Part shown: positions 52,753-60,946 of the stretch, piece by piece | Numbering within the stretch: the stretch's first letter is position 1 | How the letters are laid out: each line of letters begins with the position of its first letter | Origin: Nitrosarchaeum sp. | Lineage (GTDB): Archaea > Thermoproteota > Nitrososphaeria > Nitrososphaerales > Nitrosopumilaceae | Direction of reading: 5' to 3' | NCBI GenBank assembly: GCA_018334095.1 | Contig: JAGXTE010000038.1 | Location: 1 to 64,000 of the forward strand | DNA: 64,000 nucleotides | The notes under the pieces: generated by a model | What the model was told of the DNA's origin: nothing | Seen by the model: the letters and a program-made list of their open reading frames with translations, nothing else | The model's database searches: none | Position numbers and translations under genes: made by a program

Positions 52753-53220
52753 TTGGTGGTAAATTTTTTAAACTCCATTAAGAATCAAAATATAAAATTG
52801 AAACAAACAAAGAGTACCGTAATTGTATCATCCATAATTTTGACGTTTATTGTGTTACTTTATACTCCAAACGCATCAGCAGATTCGTCTGAAGTTGTTG
52901 TAACTAGTCCAATTAATGAGGAGATTAGTCTCCAAAAAACAATTGCAACAATGCGCATCCCTGAAGACAAATCACTTTCATGGGGGAAAGTAAAGGGTGA
53001 TGCTTCAGACTATGTTGAAAGATATCCTGTAATAATTCAATTTTTCAAAGGGGATGAGCCAGTGCATGTAGCTCAAGTTAAAGTCAAGGGGGATGGTTCC
53101 TATGAATACAAATTCAAAATAAGAAATACTGATCAAAGCACTGGCGAAATAGTAGATATTTTTGAAGGAGAATACACTGTAAAAATATTCAAAGTCATTC
53201 ATATTAAATCACAAATTTAG
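52753..53220 (+). CDS. Exported beta-sandwich protein, 155 aa
   Basis: Unrecognised. A hydrophobic segment (STVIVSSIILTFIVLLYTPN, about 22-41) followed by NASADSSEVVV looks like a signal peptide with cleavage after ASA. The mature part is beta-rich (RYPVIIQFFKGDEPVHVAQVKVKGDGSYEYKFKI, EGEYTVKIFKVIH), like a carboxypeptidase-regulatory or surface-layer module. ATG at 52753 comes from the ORF; a later start near codon 10 is possible. Confidence 0.6.
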   Translation: MVVNFLNSIKNQNIKLKQTKSTVIVSSIILTFIVLLYTPNASADSSEVVVTSPINEEISLQKTIATMRIPEDKSLSWGKVKGDASDYVERYPVIIQFFKGDEPVHVAQVKVKGDGSYEYKFKIRNTDQSTGEIVDIFEGEYTVKIFKVIHIKSQI

Positions 53221-53268
53221 AAAGTCATAGAATTCATATACAGTTCAAAGAGTTTTAAGAACTAGAAT

Positions 53269-53808
53269 ATGAGTAAAAATTTTTGGCATGATATAGAATC
53301 AGGAGTAGACATTCCAGAAATAGTCAACGTAATAGTAGAGATTCCAAAAGGATCCATGAACAAATACGAATACGATAAAAAACACAACATGATAAAACTA
53401 GACAGAGTATTATTTTCACCATTTCATTATCCCGGCGATTATGGTCTGATTCCTCAAACACTTTCAGAAGATGGAGACCCACTTGATGCATTGGTATTGG
53501 TAACAAATCCAACATATCCTGGAATTCTAATTGAGGCAAGACCAATCGGATTGTTACAAATGAAAGATGATGGAAACCCAGATGACAAAATTATCTGTGT
53601 TTCAACAAATGATCCAAGATATCTTCACACGGTAGACATTACAGATGTAGAAGACCACTACCGTTCAGAGATTGGACATTTTTTCCAGGTCTACAAAGAT
53701 TTGGAGGGGAAAAAAGTGGAGATATTAGGTTGGAAAGGAGCAATAGATGCAAAAGAGATTATTGTAGAATCAATCAAAAGATACAAAGGGACTTTGAAAA
53801 AATATTAA
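53269..53808 (+). CDS. ppa: Inorganic pyrophosphatase (family I)
   Basis: 179 residues, the archaeal/bacterial size. Hydrolyses PPi to drive biosynthesis in the cytoplasm. VEIPKGSMNKYEYDKK, the metal-binding FHYPGDYGLIPQTLSEDGDPLDALVL with the DxDxxD-type acidic cluster, and the later VEDHYRSEIGHFFQVYKDLEGK are all present. Single gene. Confidence 0.96.
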   Translation: MSKNFWHDIESGVDIPEIVNVIVEIPKGSMNKYEYDKKHNMIKLDRVLFSPFHYPGDYGLIPQTLSEDGDPLDALVLVTNPTYPGILIEARPIGLLQMKDDGNPDDKIICVSTNDPRYLHTVDITDVEDHYRSEIGHFFQVYKDLEGKKVEILGWKGAIDAKEIIVESIKRYKGTLKKY

Positions 53809-53852
53809 AAAGATATGACGTATTTGTTTTAGCAAATACGGTGTTTTAATGA

Positions 53853-53930
53853 CTAATCGTCATCTAGAATTATCCAAGATAATCCCATTATAGATTCCCA
53901 AGCAGGTGGGGTATCAATATTATTTGTCAT
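53853..53930 (-). CDS. Possible microprotein, 25 aa
   Basis: ATG start; MTNNIDTPPAWESIMGLSWI then an acidic end of Leu and Asp. A compact amphipathic peptide in a gap of over 300 bases between ppa and pepF. Coding is suggested by its plausible composition only. Confidence 0.3.
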   Translation of the reverse strand: MTNNIDTPPAWESIMGLSWIILDDD

Positions 53931-54026
53931 ACAATACAATTACAAAATTTACTTAAAACACTCGCGTAGGAATCATACATAGAAATCATCAGTATCTCCT
54001 AAATACTAATTTTGAAAATTAATAGC

Positions 54027-54077
54027 AATTGGAACTCTCACCAAGTACCTAATCGGTTTTGGTCTTAAGTTCCAGTT
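54027..54077 (+). promoter_or_regulatory. Long hairpin upstream of pepF
   Basis: AATTGGAACT (54027-54036) pairs AGTTCCAGTT (54068-54077) with one G-U; inside it ACCAA (54040-54044) pairs TTGGT (54059-54063). The element ends about 75 bases before the likely pepF start at 54153. It could be a leader structure or a terminator-like element. The rest of the 53809-54152 gap shows nothing else beyond the possible microprotein. Confidence 0.5.
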
Positions 54078-54152
54078 AAAAATTTCTGAGAATACTTTAA
54101 TTTTTAGGCACACAGCATGCATTTTTTAATAGATGTAAAATACGATTATCAT

Positions 54153-55925
54153 ATGTCAGAGTACAAATTGGAGAGATGGGATCTTTCAGAACTAACAAAG
54201 GATCCAAAGAGTCCAGAATTTCAAAAACAAATTAAAGAATTAGAGGAAATGGCAAAGAAATTTGAAAAAATAAAATTAAAACTAGACCCAAAAATGTCAT
54301 CAAAAAAATTTATCGACATATTACATGAAGTTGAAGAGATTTCTGAAAAAATGAGTAAAATTGGAGGATATGCCTCATTACAGTATTCTGCAGATACGCA
54401 ATCAGATGAAGCAACATCGTTAATTACCAGAATGTCAAAATTAGGTTCAGAGATTTCAAATAAAATTTTGTTTTTTGATTTATGGTGGAAAACCCAAGTC
54501 GATGATAAAAATGCAAAAAGACTGATTAAAAATTCAGGCGAACTTTCAGAATATCTCAATCACAAAAGACTATTTGCAAAATATGCTCTTTCTGAACCAG
54601 AAGAAAAGATCATCAACACTTTAGATGTTACAGGAATTTCTGCTCTTGTCAAACTGTATGATAAGATGACTAGCGCATATGAATACAAAATGAAAGTAGG
54701 TGGAAAAGCAAAAACGATGACACGTGAGGAGATTACAAATTACATCAGAAATACAAACTCAAAAATCAGAGAAACAGCATACAAAACAATTCTAACAAAA
54801 TATACTGAAAACAAGGGGGTAAATGGAGAGATATATCAGAACATTGTTTTGAATTGGAAAAATGAAGGTATCGAAATTCGAGGATACAAGTCTCCAATTT
54901 CTATGAGAAACATTGGAAATGATGTAGATGATAAAACCATAGAATCCCTTCTAACTGTATGTAGAAAAAATTCTCATGTATTTCAAAAATTCTTTTTACA
55001 AAAAGCAAAAATGCTAAAAATGAAAAAATTACGTAGGTATGACCTGTATGCTCCTGTAGCAACTCACATGAAAGAGAAAAATTATCAATACGATAAATCA
55101 GTAAAGCTTGTTTTTGAGTCACTTGGAAAGTTCAGCCCCAAACTAGAAGGATTTGCAAGAAAAGTCTTTGATGAAAAACATGTAGATTCATCCATAAGAC
55201 CTGGAAAAAGAGATGGCGCATTTTGCAGTACATTAACTCCAAAGATCACGCCATATGTTCTAGTTAACTTTACTGGAAAAACTAGAGATGTCTTCACACT
55301 AGCTCATGAGTTAGGTCATGCCGTTCACAGTCAAGCAGCGCAGGACAGATCAATTCTTGTTCAAGACGCCCCATTACCTCTAGCTGAAACTGCATCCACG
55401 TTTTCAGAACTGTTACTATATGATAATTTATCAAACAAAGTAACAAACAACGAGAAAAAAATAATGCTAGCTGAAAAAATTGATGATCTTTATGCGACAA
55501 TTATGCGCCAAGCATTTTTTACTATTTTTGAAGTATCAGCACATGAACAAATTGGAAAAGGAACAATAGTCGATGAAATTTCAAAGACGTATCTTCAAAA
55601 TCTAAAAGAGCAATTTGGAAATTCAGTTGTCATGTCAGACGATTTTGCAATAGAATGGAGTTGCATACCTCATTTTTATCATACACCGTTTTACTGTTAT
55701 GCATATTCATTTGGGAATTTACTTGCATTGGCATTATTTCAAAGATATAAAAAAGAAGGAAGTAGTTTTGTTCCATCATATATCGATATTCTTGCGGCAG
55801 GGGGCTCAAAGAAACCAGAAAAATTATTGGCAGAGCATGGGTTTGATATCAGATTAGAGAAATTTTGGCAAGATGGGTTTGACTATGTTCAAAGCCAAGT
55901 AAAAGCACTTTCAGCATTAAATTAG
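54153..55925 (+). CDS. pepF: Oligoendopeptidase F (M3 family)
   Basis: About 590 residues from MSEYKLERWDL; a start 12 codons earlier (54117) would add a doubtful leader. Zinc motif HELGHAVHS with a downstream Glu (PLAETASTFSELL) marks the M3 metallopeptidase; YELRH-type substrate residues appear as HFYHTPFYCYAYSFGNLLAL. Cytoplasmic, degrades oligopeptides of roughly 7-17 residues. N-terminal helices (LEEMAKKFEKIKLKLDPKM; VEEISEKMSKIGGYASLQYSA) match PepF. Confidence 0.94.
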   Translation: MSEYKLERWDLSELTKDPKSPEFQKQIKELEEMAKKFEKIKLKLDPKMSSKKFIDILHEVEEISEKMSKIGGYASLQYSADTQSDEATSLITRMSKLGSEISNKILFFDLWWKTQVDDKNAKRLIKNSGELSEYLNHKRLFAKYALSEPEEKIINTLDVTGISALVKLYDKMTSAYEYKMKVGGKAKTMTREEITNYIRNTNSKIRETAYKTILTKYTENKGVNGEIYQNIVLNWKNEGIEIRGYKSPISMRNIGNDVDDKTIESLLTVCRKNSHVFQKFFLQKAKMLKMKKLRRYDLYAPVATHMKEKNYQYDKSVKLVFESLGKFSPKLEGFARKVFDEKHVDSSIRPGKRDGAFCSTLTPKITPYVLVNFTGKTRDVFTLAHELGHAVHSQAAQDRSILVQDAPLPLAETASTFSELLLYDNLSNKVTNNEKKIMLAEKIDDLYATIMRQAFFTIFEVSAHEQIGKGTIVDEISKTYLQNLKEQFGNSVVMSDDFAIEWSCIPHFYHTPFYCYAYSFGNLLALALFQRYKKEGSSFVPSYIDILAAGGSKKPEKLLAEHGFDIRLEKFWQDGFDYVQSQVKALSALN

Positions 55926-55939
55926 ATTTTTAATAATAT

Positions 55940-56016
55940 GGGGCTGGCAGCCCAACGCATGGACTGCCAGCTTGTTCCCCGAACGGTTTGAATTCGATGT
56001 CAAATTGAAGTTCAAA
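55940..56016. ncRNA. Candidate structured RNA between convergent genes
   Basis: GCTGGCAG (55943-55950) pairs perfectly with CTGCCAGC (55964-55971), with an outer GGG/CCC (55940-55942 and 55977-55980) able to close it. A second inverted repeat TTTGAA/TTCAAA spans 55987-56016. The first stem is strikingly GC-rich for this AT-rich genome. Strand is unclear; a double-faced terminator for pepF and the 56041 gene is the main alternative. Confidence 0.45.
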
Positions 56017-56040
56017 ATTATCTGATTTAAATGTTTGAAA

Positions 56041-56616
56041 CTATCCCCAGTCTATTTTTCTTGATTTTAGTTTTCTAATAGAGCCAGCCAAAATACCAAT
56101 AGTAATCCCAATATGATAAAGAAAATACAAAAAGACTTCAAAAGTACTTGGAGTCAGATCAGTGAATCGACTAAGACCAGTCAACAGCAAAATAAGTAAG
56201 CTAAAAAATAAAACAAAAATTTTGGTGGCGCCATGGATAGGTGCAAATTTCAGCAATACAAAAGTCATAACAGTTACAGAGATGGCAAGGACTGCCAAGA
56301 ATCCAACATTCAATCCAAATACAAGAAAAATCAGTGATGTGATTTCTCCTGAATTATTTGCCTGAAAAATACTAGAGAGATCAATTTTTTCAGTGGATGC
56401 AAACCTAGGAACACTCAAGAGAGCATTTGCAAGAAACAAGAAAAATAAAGAGATGGAGACAGTCTTTATATGATTTTGTAGACGTGGAAATCGTAAGAGG
56501 ATAGCTTTTCCCAAAATGATTCCTTGAAAAATCCCAATTCCAAATGCACTGACTATTGCAGTGACTGAAAAGATAGGATTTTGAAAGACTTCAACCAAGT
56601 AGGGAGCTAGAACCAC
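56041..56616 (-). CDS. Polytopic membrane protein, 191 aa
   Basis: Not recognised. About five transmembrane helices can be read: PIFSVTAIVSAFGIGIFQGIIL, TVSISLFFLFLANALLSV, LIFLVFGLNVGFLAVLAISVTVM, IFVLFFSLLILLLTG and VFLYFLYHIGITIGILAG. Short basic ends (RKLKSRKIDWG). No catalytic motif seen. Divergent from the secreted protein gene at 56761. Confidence 0.65.
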   Translation of the reverse strand: MVLAPYLVEVFQNPIFSVTAIVSAFGIGIFQGIILGKAILLRFPRLQNHIKTVSISLFFLFLANALLSVPRFASTEKIDLSSIFQANNSGEITSLIFLVFGLNVGFLAVLAISVTVMTFVLLKFAPIHGATKIFVLFFSLLILLLTGLSRFTDLTPSTFEVFLYFLYHIGITIGILAGSIRKLKSRKIDWG

Positions 56617-56760
56617 ATTTAAAAAATAATCTGAATTGTAATATTAGGTACCAGATAGAGAGTTTTAGTAAAATTAGCAAAAAAATTTCATCAAAGATAA
56701 AAGGCTTGATGAACAAAAAGAGAGTAAATTTAATAATTTCATTATAAAAAAGTCAAACCT

Positions 56761-57915
56761 ATGCAAAAGATCTGGATTTTGTTTGGATTGATAGGTATGT
56801 TGATTGGTATGACAGGCTATGCATATTCACAAGAAACTAGTCTTGCCACATTTCAAGAGACAGCACAGATAATTATTGATAAGAGCATATCTCAAAATGT
56901 CACAGCCTCAATTGCTTTACAAAGTACAAGTATTCAAGAGATAAAAATCCCGGCAGAATTGGAGCAAAAGATCAGAGAAGATAGACGAATTACAGCAATA
57001 GTTGTGACAAATGAGAATCATTGCATTTTAGGAGTTTTTGATAAATCGTGTATTATAATTAACGTTGCAAGAGACCCAGAAGACAAAGGCATTTTAGCAA
57101 TACAAAATACTACAAAAAGAGTTGCGTCTCTATTTATCGATGATGTGAATCAGGTAATGGATACAGAGGCAAAATTTCATTCAGTATTCATTCAAAGCGG
57201 TGATGAAACAAGTAAGGCCTTAGAGACGTCGGGCTCTCTTTCAGGAAAAGGAACTGTATCTGCAGTGTATACGATGCCTATGGAAGATACTGCTTCAATG
57301 TATGAAAAGATCTCAGCATTACTTTTACCAAGAGAAATTAGAGACAGAGGAGGGTTTTACGACATAGCAAAGAATCTATCAAAAGAAGAAAATGCAAAAA
57401 TGACATTTTCCATAATACCAATAGAAAACAAATCATTATTGCAATTAAAATTATCAGTAGATTATCCAAATACTGCCTCATCAATAAATCAAGTTAGTCC
57501 ATTAGAATTGTTGAAAACAAATGAATTGAAAAGATCAGAATACTTTTCATCAGGATTTTATCCATTAAATTCAATATTACAAGTAGCAATACTATCACCA
57601 GAATCAACTAACGTATCAGATGTAAGAGGAAATATCATACCTACACAGTTAGTTGATGGTGAAAAGATTCCTACAGAAATTACAAAAGAAGGATGGATTT
57701 TTGATCCTGAACAAGGAAATAGAATTGAAGGGAAATTTATTTTTGGTGAAAGAAAATCAATTGATAAAAATGAATTAATGTTTTCATTGGGAGGTAGTCA
57801 GTTATCTACGCCTAAAATTGAAACATCATTTGATGAATCAATTGTAATTGTAATAATAATTTCAGTTATTGCAATTGGCGCTGCAATATATTATCTTAAA
57901 GGATATAGAAAATAA
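56761..57915 (+). CDS. Exported protein with C-terminal membrane anchor, 384 aa
   Basis: Not recognised. Signal peptide MQKIWILFGLIGMLIGMTGY with SQETS following, a large extracellular region with little secondary pattern beyond alternating strands (VTASIALQSTSIQEIKI, RITAIVVTNENHCILGVFDKSCIIIN), and a C-terminal helix ESIVIVIIISVIAIGAAIYY (about 358-380) with a basic KGYRK stop. A CILGVF...SCI Cys pair may be a disulfide. Type I topology: anchored, facing out. Confidence 0.65.
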   Translation: MQKIWILFGLIGMLIGMTGYAYSQETSLATFQETAQIIIDKSISQNVTASIALQSTSIQEIKIPAELEQKIREDRRITAIVVTNENHCILGVFDKSCIIINVARDPEDKGILAIQNTTKRVASLFIDDVNQVMDTEAKFHSVFIQSGDETSKALETSGSLSGKGTVSAVYTMPMEDTASMYEKISALLLPREIRDRGGFYDIAKNLSKEENAKMTFSIIPIENKSLLQLKLSVDYPNTASSINQVSPLELLKTNELKRSEYFSSGFYPLNSILQVAILSPESTNVSDVRGNIIPTQLVDGEKIPTEITKEGWIFDPEQGNRIEGKFIFGERKSIDKNELMFSLGGSQLSTPKIETSFDESIVIVIIISVIAIGAAIYYLKGYRK

Positions 57916-58467
57916 TTAAACTAGTAAAACAGCAGCAGCAAAGACAGTAGTCCATTTTCCATCTTTGTTGCCTTTTGTTGATTGAGTGATATTTTGTGTT
58001 TTGTAAATTTGGCCAGAGATAGTCCATTGTTGTCTTTTTTCATCCCAGCTTTTATCAATATCAAAAGGAATTCCAAGTGAAGATGCAAGCATTTGTGCTG
58101 CGATGTCTTCAGCATAATCACCTGATTGTTGTTCATTTTGTCCAAATGACTCATATTCAGAAAGATATCCATAACGATTAGTATCTTTAGGCCTAGCAAT
58201 ACCAACTGAGGCAGAACACAGTCTTTGTGGTTCATTTGTTTGATTTTTAGAATAAATTGTAAACAAGATTTGTCCAGGTTTAATTTGCTTAAGACCTTCA
58301 TTTCTAGAGATCAATTTTGCATTTGGTGGAAATATACTAGAGATTAAAACCAGATTAGTACCAGCAATTCCAGCATCTCTTAGAGCAAATTCAAAACTTG
58401 TCAATCGATCTTCATGAACGCCTTTACCTTTTGTAAGAAATAATTTCTTTGCAACTAAATCTAGCAA
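57916..58467 (-). CDS. pdaD: Pyruvoyl-dependent arginine decarboxylase
   Basis: 183 residues, TTG start. The proenzyme cleaves itself between two Ser in LISSIFPP (Ser43-Ser44), making a pyruvoyl group. The GIAGTNLVLISSI environment, LCSASVGIARP and the final KWTTVFAAAVLLV match archaeal PvlArgDC. It yields agmatine for polyamines and, in archaea, for modification of tRNA-Ile (agm2C by TiaS). Convergent with the exported protein, no gap. Confidence 0.92.
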   Translation of the reverse strand: MLDLVAKKLFLTKGKGVHEDRLTSFEFALRDAGIAGTNLVLISSIFPPNAKLISRNEGLKQIKPGQILFTIYSKNQTNEPQRLCSASVGIARPKDTNRYGYLSEYESFGQNEQQSGDYAEDIAAQMLASSLGIPFDIDKSWDEKRQQWTISGQIYKTQNITQSTKGNKDGKWTTVFAAAVLLV

Positions 58468-58764
58468 TTCTTTTTTGATGAAACTGTTTTATTATTTATA
58501 CTTTGATTGAAAATCTGAAAATAGGTTTTAAAAAACATTAACTGCGTTTAACACCAAGACATAATATTTCAAGATATTTTTTCATTTACAATGTTTTTCT
58601 AAAGTAGAAATTTACCGTATTTTTGAAAAAAGAGGTGATTTTAAGTCAATATAGTACCAAGAGTGTGGGGCACAACGAAGTAAAATACAACCAAGATTAT
58701 CATTTAGAGGCACCCTAATTATTGATGAGTTAGATTTTTACACAATATAAGAGCAATCTGAATT

Positions 58765-59313
58765 ATGCTAGAGGATTTTTTTCAATCAGATTCATTTGTG
58801 ATTGGATATTACATTCTAACTGTAGGGGCATCATTACTTCTCATCAAAGAGACTAAAAAAAGAATTACAGATCTAAAAATTGGAATCGGTTCAATAAAAT
58901 ATGCGCCAATTCCATTCGGAGTTTTATTTGCATACATCGTTTTTGCTCATGATTTTGTTGAAACCATACCAATTCTAAATTGGAGTTGGTTAGGGTACAA
59001 TATTGCATTTGGTCCATTTGCAGATCAAGGGTTTTGGGGCATTGTTCCGTTTATCCCATTGTTAGTGTACATGTTTATTCACATCAACTATGTCGAAGAA
59101 TTGTATTTCAGAAAATCAAAGAAGATGGTAGTAGTATGGGCCTTGATCCATATTGCCATGGGAGTTAAAGTGCACATGGCATTGTTGCTTTTGCCAATAG
59201 GATTTTTGTTCAAATACATTTATGATAAAAAGGGAATCAATCATTCATTTGCAATGCACTTTGCAACAAATATTCTAGTTGTTATCGCGCTTTTTCTTTC
59301 TTTTATTCTCTGA
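58765..59313 (+). CDS. CPBP-family intramembrane protease-like protein
   Basis: 182 residues, about five or six transmembrane helices. The three CPBP motifs are visible: EELYFRKSKK (Glu-Glu-x3-Arg), ALIHIAMGVKVHMA (His) and MHFATNILVV (His-x3-Asn). These form a metalloprotease active site in the membrane (Rce1/CAAX type). No substrate is known here. Its last 39 bases overlap a minus-strand small membrane protein. Confidence 0.72.
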   Translation: MLEDFFQSDSFVIGYYILTVGASLLLIKETKKRITDLKIGIGSIKYAPIPFGVLFAYIVFAHDFVETIPILNWSWLGYNIAFGPFADQGFWGIVPFIPLLVYMFIHINYVEELYFRKSKKMVVVWALIHIAMGVKVHMALLLLPIGFLFKYIYDKKGINHSFAMHFATNILVVIALFLSFIL

Positions 59314-59517
59314 TTGGGGAGTCTGATTAAGAAAGACCCAACCAAAAAATCCACCCAGCGATATATTGATGACGCCCATAAACGTGATCAGTAATGAGGT
59401 ATTTGGTGGTGCAACTTTCAAACCTACAACAATGCCGACAATACCAGTTACAAAAAACATCATCATCAAGACTTTGAGTCGTAAAGGATTAACGTATTTC
59501 ATGGATAGATTATTCAC
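59275..59517 (-). CDS. Small two-TM membrane protein, 80 aa
   Basis: Unrecognised. Two hydrophobic helices (LMMMFFVTGIVGIVVGLKV and LLITFMGVINISLGGFFGWVFL) and a basic tail (KRKKKRDNN). Convergent with and overlapping the CPBP gene by 39 bases. A start at codon 5 (MKYVNP) is an alternative. Confidence 0.6.
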   Translation of the reverse strand: MNNLSMKYVNPLRLKVLMMMFFVTGIVGIVVGLKVAPPNTSLLITFMGVINISLGGFFGWVFLNQTPQSENKRKKKRDNN

Positions 59518-59656
59518 AATTAGACACTATTATAATCTGATGTAATAGTTCCATCAAATAATTTCAGAAAATCTTTCACAACTAAACATTCCATACATAG
59601 ATCTTTTGAGATATTCGGTAACACTTTAAAGATCCGAATTTTTTATTGGATTTTGT

Positions 59657-59731
59657 GCCAATATAGCTCAGCCTGGTTAGAGCATCAGATTTGTAATCTG
59701 AGGGTCGTGGGTTCGGATCCCATTATTGGCT
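59657..59731 (+). tRNA. tRNA-Thr (TGT)
   Basis: Acceptor GCCAATA/TATTGGC, D stem GCTC/GAGC, anticodon stem TCAGA/TCTGA with loop TTTGTAA (anticodon TGT), variable GGGTC, T stem GTGGG/CCCAT with loop TTCGGAT, discriminator T. 75 nt, no intron, no encoded CCA. T-rich sequence follows. Confidence 0.96.
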
Positions 59732-59795
59732 TTTTAATTTTATAAAAATAACTTCAAAAGAGTAAAAGAAAAAACGACGTTAAGCGTATTTCAGC

Positions 59796-59954
59796 CTAAT
59801 ATCTTCCTCTATTTTCAGATCTTGGTTTTCTATGTTTTGGTAAACATTCTTTGCAGAATACATCTCTACCTTCTATTGGTTGAAAAGGTACTTGGGATTC
59901 TTTTCCGCAATCAGAACATGTACATGGGTACATTTTTCGGTCATCTACTGACAT
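59796..59954 (-). CDS. CxxC-x17-CxxC zinc-binding protein, 52 aa
   Basis: MSVDDRKMYPCTCSDCGKES, then VPFQPIEGRDVFCKECLPKHR. Two CxxC knuckles separated by exactly 17 residues and followed by a basic Lys/Arg tail match the CxxC-x17-CxxC-KR zinc-ribbon family common in archaea and some bacteria. Role unknown, likely nucleic-acid binding. Reads convergent with tRNA-Thr. Confidence 0.75.
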   Translation of the reverse strand: MSVDDRKMYPCTCSDCGKESQVPFQPIEGRDVFCKECLPKHRKPRSENRGRY

Positions 59955-60043
59955 TGCTAGAGATACTTATGAGGGAATATAAGAACTGTTAGAAAGAAAA
60001 ACAGGCAATACGAATAAGTATGTAACAATTGAAGCAAGCCTAA

Positions 60044-60838
60044 ATGGATTCAGATGTAGAATCAAATCATAGTGGGAAAAAGATAGTGAATAAATCAATT
60101 TTTAATATTTTAGTGGTATCAATAATAGGAGTCAGTTTGATAGCTGCATTTTTTGTAGGTTCTTTTTTTAGTTTAAAATCAGAGCAGGTAACAAAATCTG
60201 AATTAAACAATGCAATTGCAAGTATCGAAGCAAAGATTTCAAAAAATCAGATGCCAACACAGCCAAACATACAACCAATCAAGATATCTGCAGATGACGA
60301 CCCAATCATTGGAAGTCAAGATGCACCTATTACCATAATAGAATTTTCAGATTTTCAGTGTCCATTTTGTGCTAGATTTCAAATTCAAACCCTTCCATTA
60401 ATTTTAGAACAATATGTAGAAACAGGAAAAGTGAAATTTGTGTTTAGAGATTTTCCAATTCAATCTAGCCACCCCAATGCAATGCCAGCAGCTGCTGCAT
60501 CAGAATGCGCAGATGAGCAAAACAAATTTTGGCAGTATCATGACATGTTATTTGAAAACCAAGGAACTTGGAGTAAAATGGATTTTGCATCTGCAATTAC
60601 AGTCTTTAAAGAATATGCAACAGAATTAGAGTTGAATCAAGAACAATTCAACGCTTGTCTGGACTCTGGCAAGTATGTCAATGAGATCAACAATGATCTA
60701 ACAGATGGAAGAAACTACGAGATTACTGGAACGCCTGGATTTTTCATTGGAAATGAAAAGTTGGGATTTGTAAAAGTAAACGGAGCCCAACCCTTTGAGG
60801 TATTTCAAGGGATAATAGAGTCTCAGCTAAACTCTTGA
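60044..60838 (+). CDS. DsbA/thioredoxin-fold disulfide oxidoreductase
   Basis: 264 residues. An N-terminal membrane helix (SIFNILVVSIIGVSLIAAFFVG, about 18-40) anchors the protein. The DsbA_4-like domain has the active-site FSDFQCPFCARF near residue 107, an inserted helical part, and the cis-Pro loop in GTPGFFIGN. It would form or isomerise disulfides in exported proteins, such as the Cys-containing exported proteins encoded nearby. Transcribed upstream of the DEAD helicase leader. Confidence 0.9.
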   Translation: MDSDVESNHSGKKIVNKSIFNILVVSIIGVSLIAAFFVGSFFSLKSEQVTKSELNNAIASIEAKISKNQMPTQPNIQPIKISADDDPIIGSQDAPITIIEFSDFQCPFCARFQIQTLPLILEQYVETGKVKFVFRDFPIQSSHPNAMPAAAASECADEQNKFWQYHDMLFENQGTWSKMDFASAITVFKEYATELELNQEQFNACLDSGKYVNEINNDLTDGRNYEITGTPGFFIGNEKLGFVKVNGAQPFEVFQGIIESQLNS

Positions 60839-60891
60839 AAAATCAGAACAAGCGTTTATTAGACCTAAAAATGACTTTATTGTATCGGAAT

Positions 60892-60946
60892 AATGACGAG
60901 TGGCAATGAGCTTTTCGTCATTGCTTTAGAGAAGAAAACAAAATGA
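60892..60946 (+). promoter_or_regulatory. Leader of the DEAD-box helicase: two alternative hairpins and a 17-codon ORF
   Basis: AATGACGA (60892-60899) can pair TCGTCATT (60915-60922), or GCAATGA (60903-60909) can pair TCATTGC (60918-60924); both use the same 3' arm, so they exclude each other. A small ORF starts at ATG 60893 (MTSGNELFVIALEKKTK) and its TGA at 60944-60946 overlaps the helicase ATG at 60943. Confidence 0.6.

Noticed and set aside
58722-58761. Possible C/D box sRNA (TGATGA then CTGA)
   Set aside because: The C box lacks the purine before TGATGA and no internal C'/D' boxes or kink-turn pairing could be found.
58468-58764. Gene in the gap before the CPBP protein
   Set aside because: 297 bases read in all frames; only short interrupted frames, no tRNA and no convincing hairpin.
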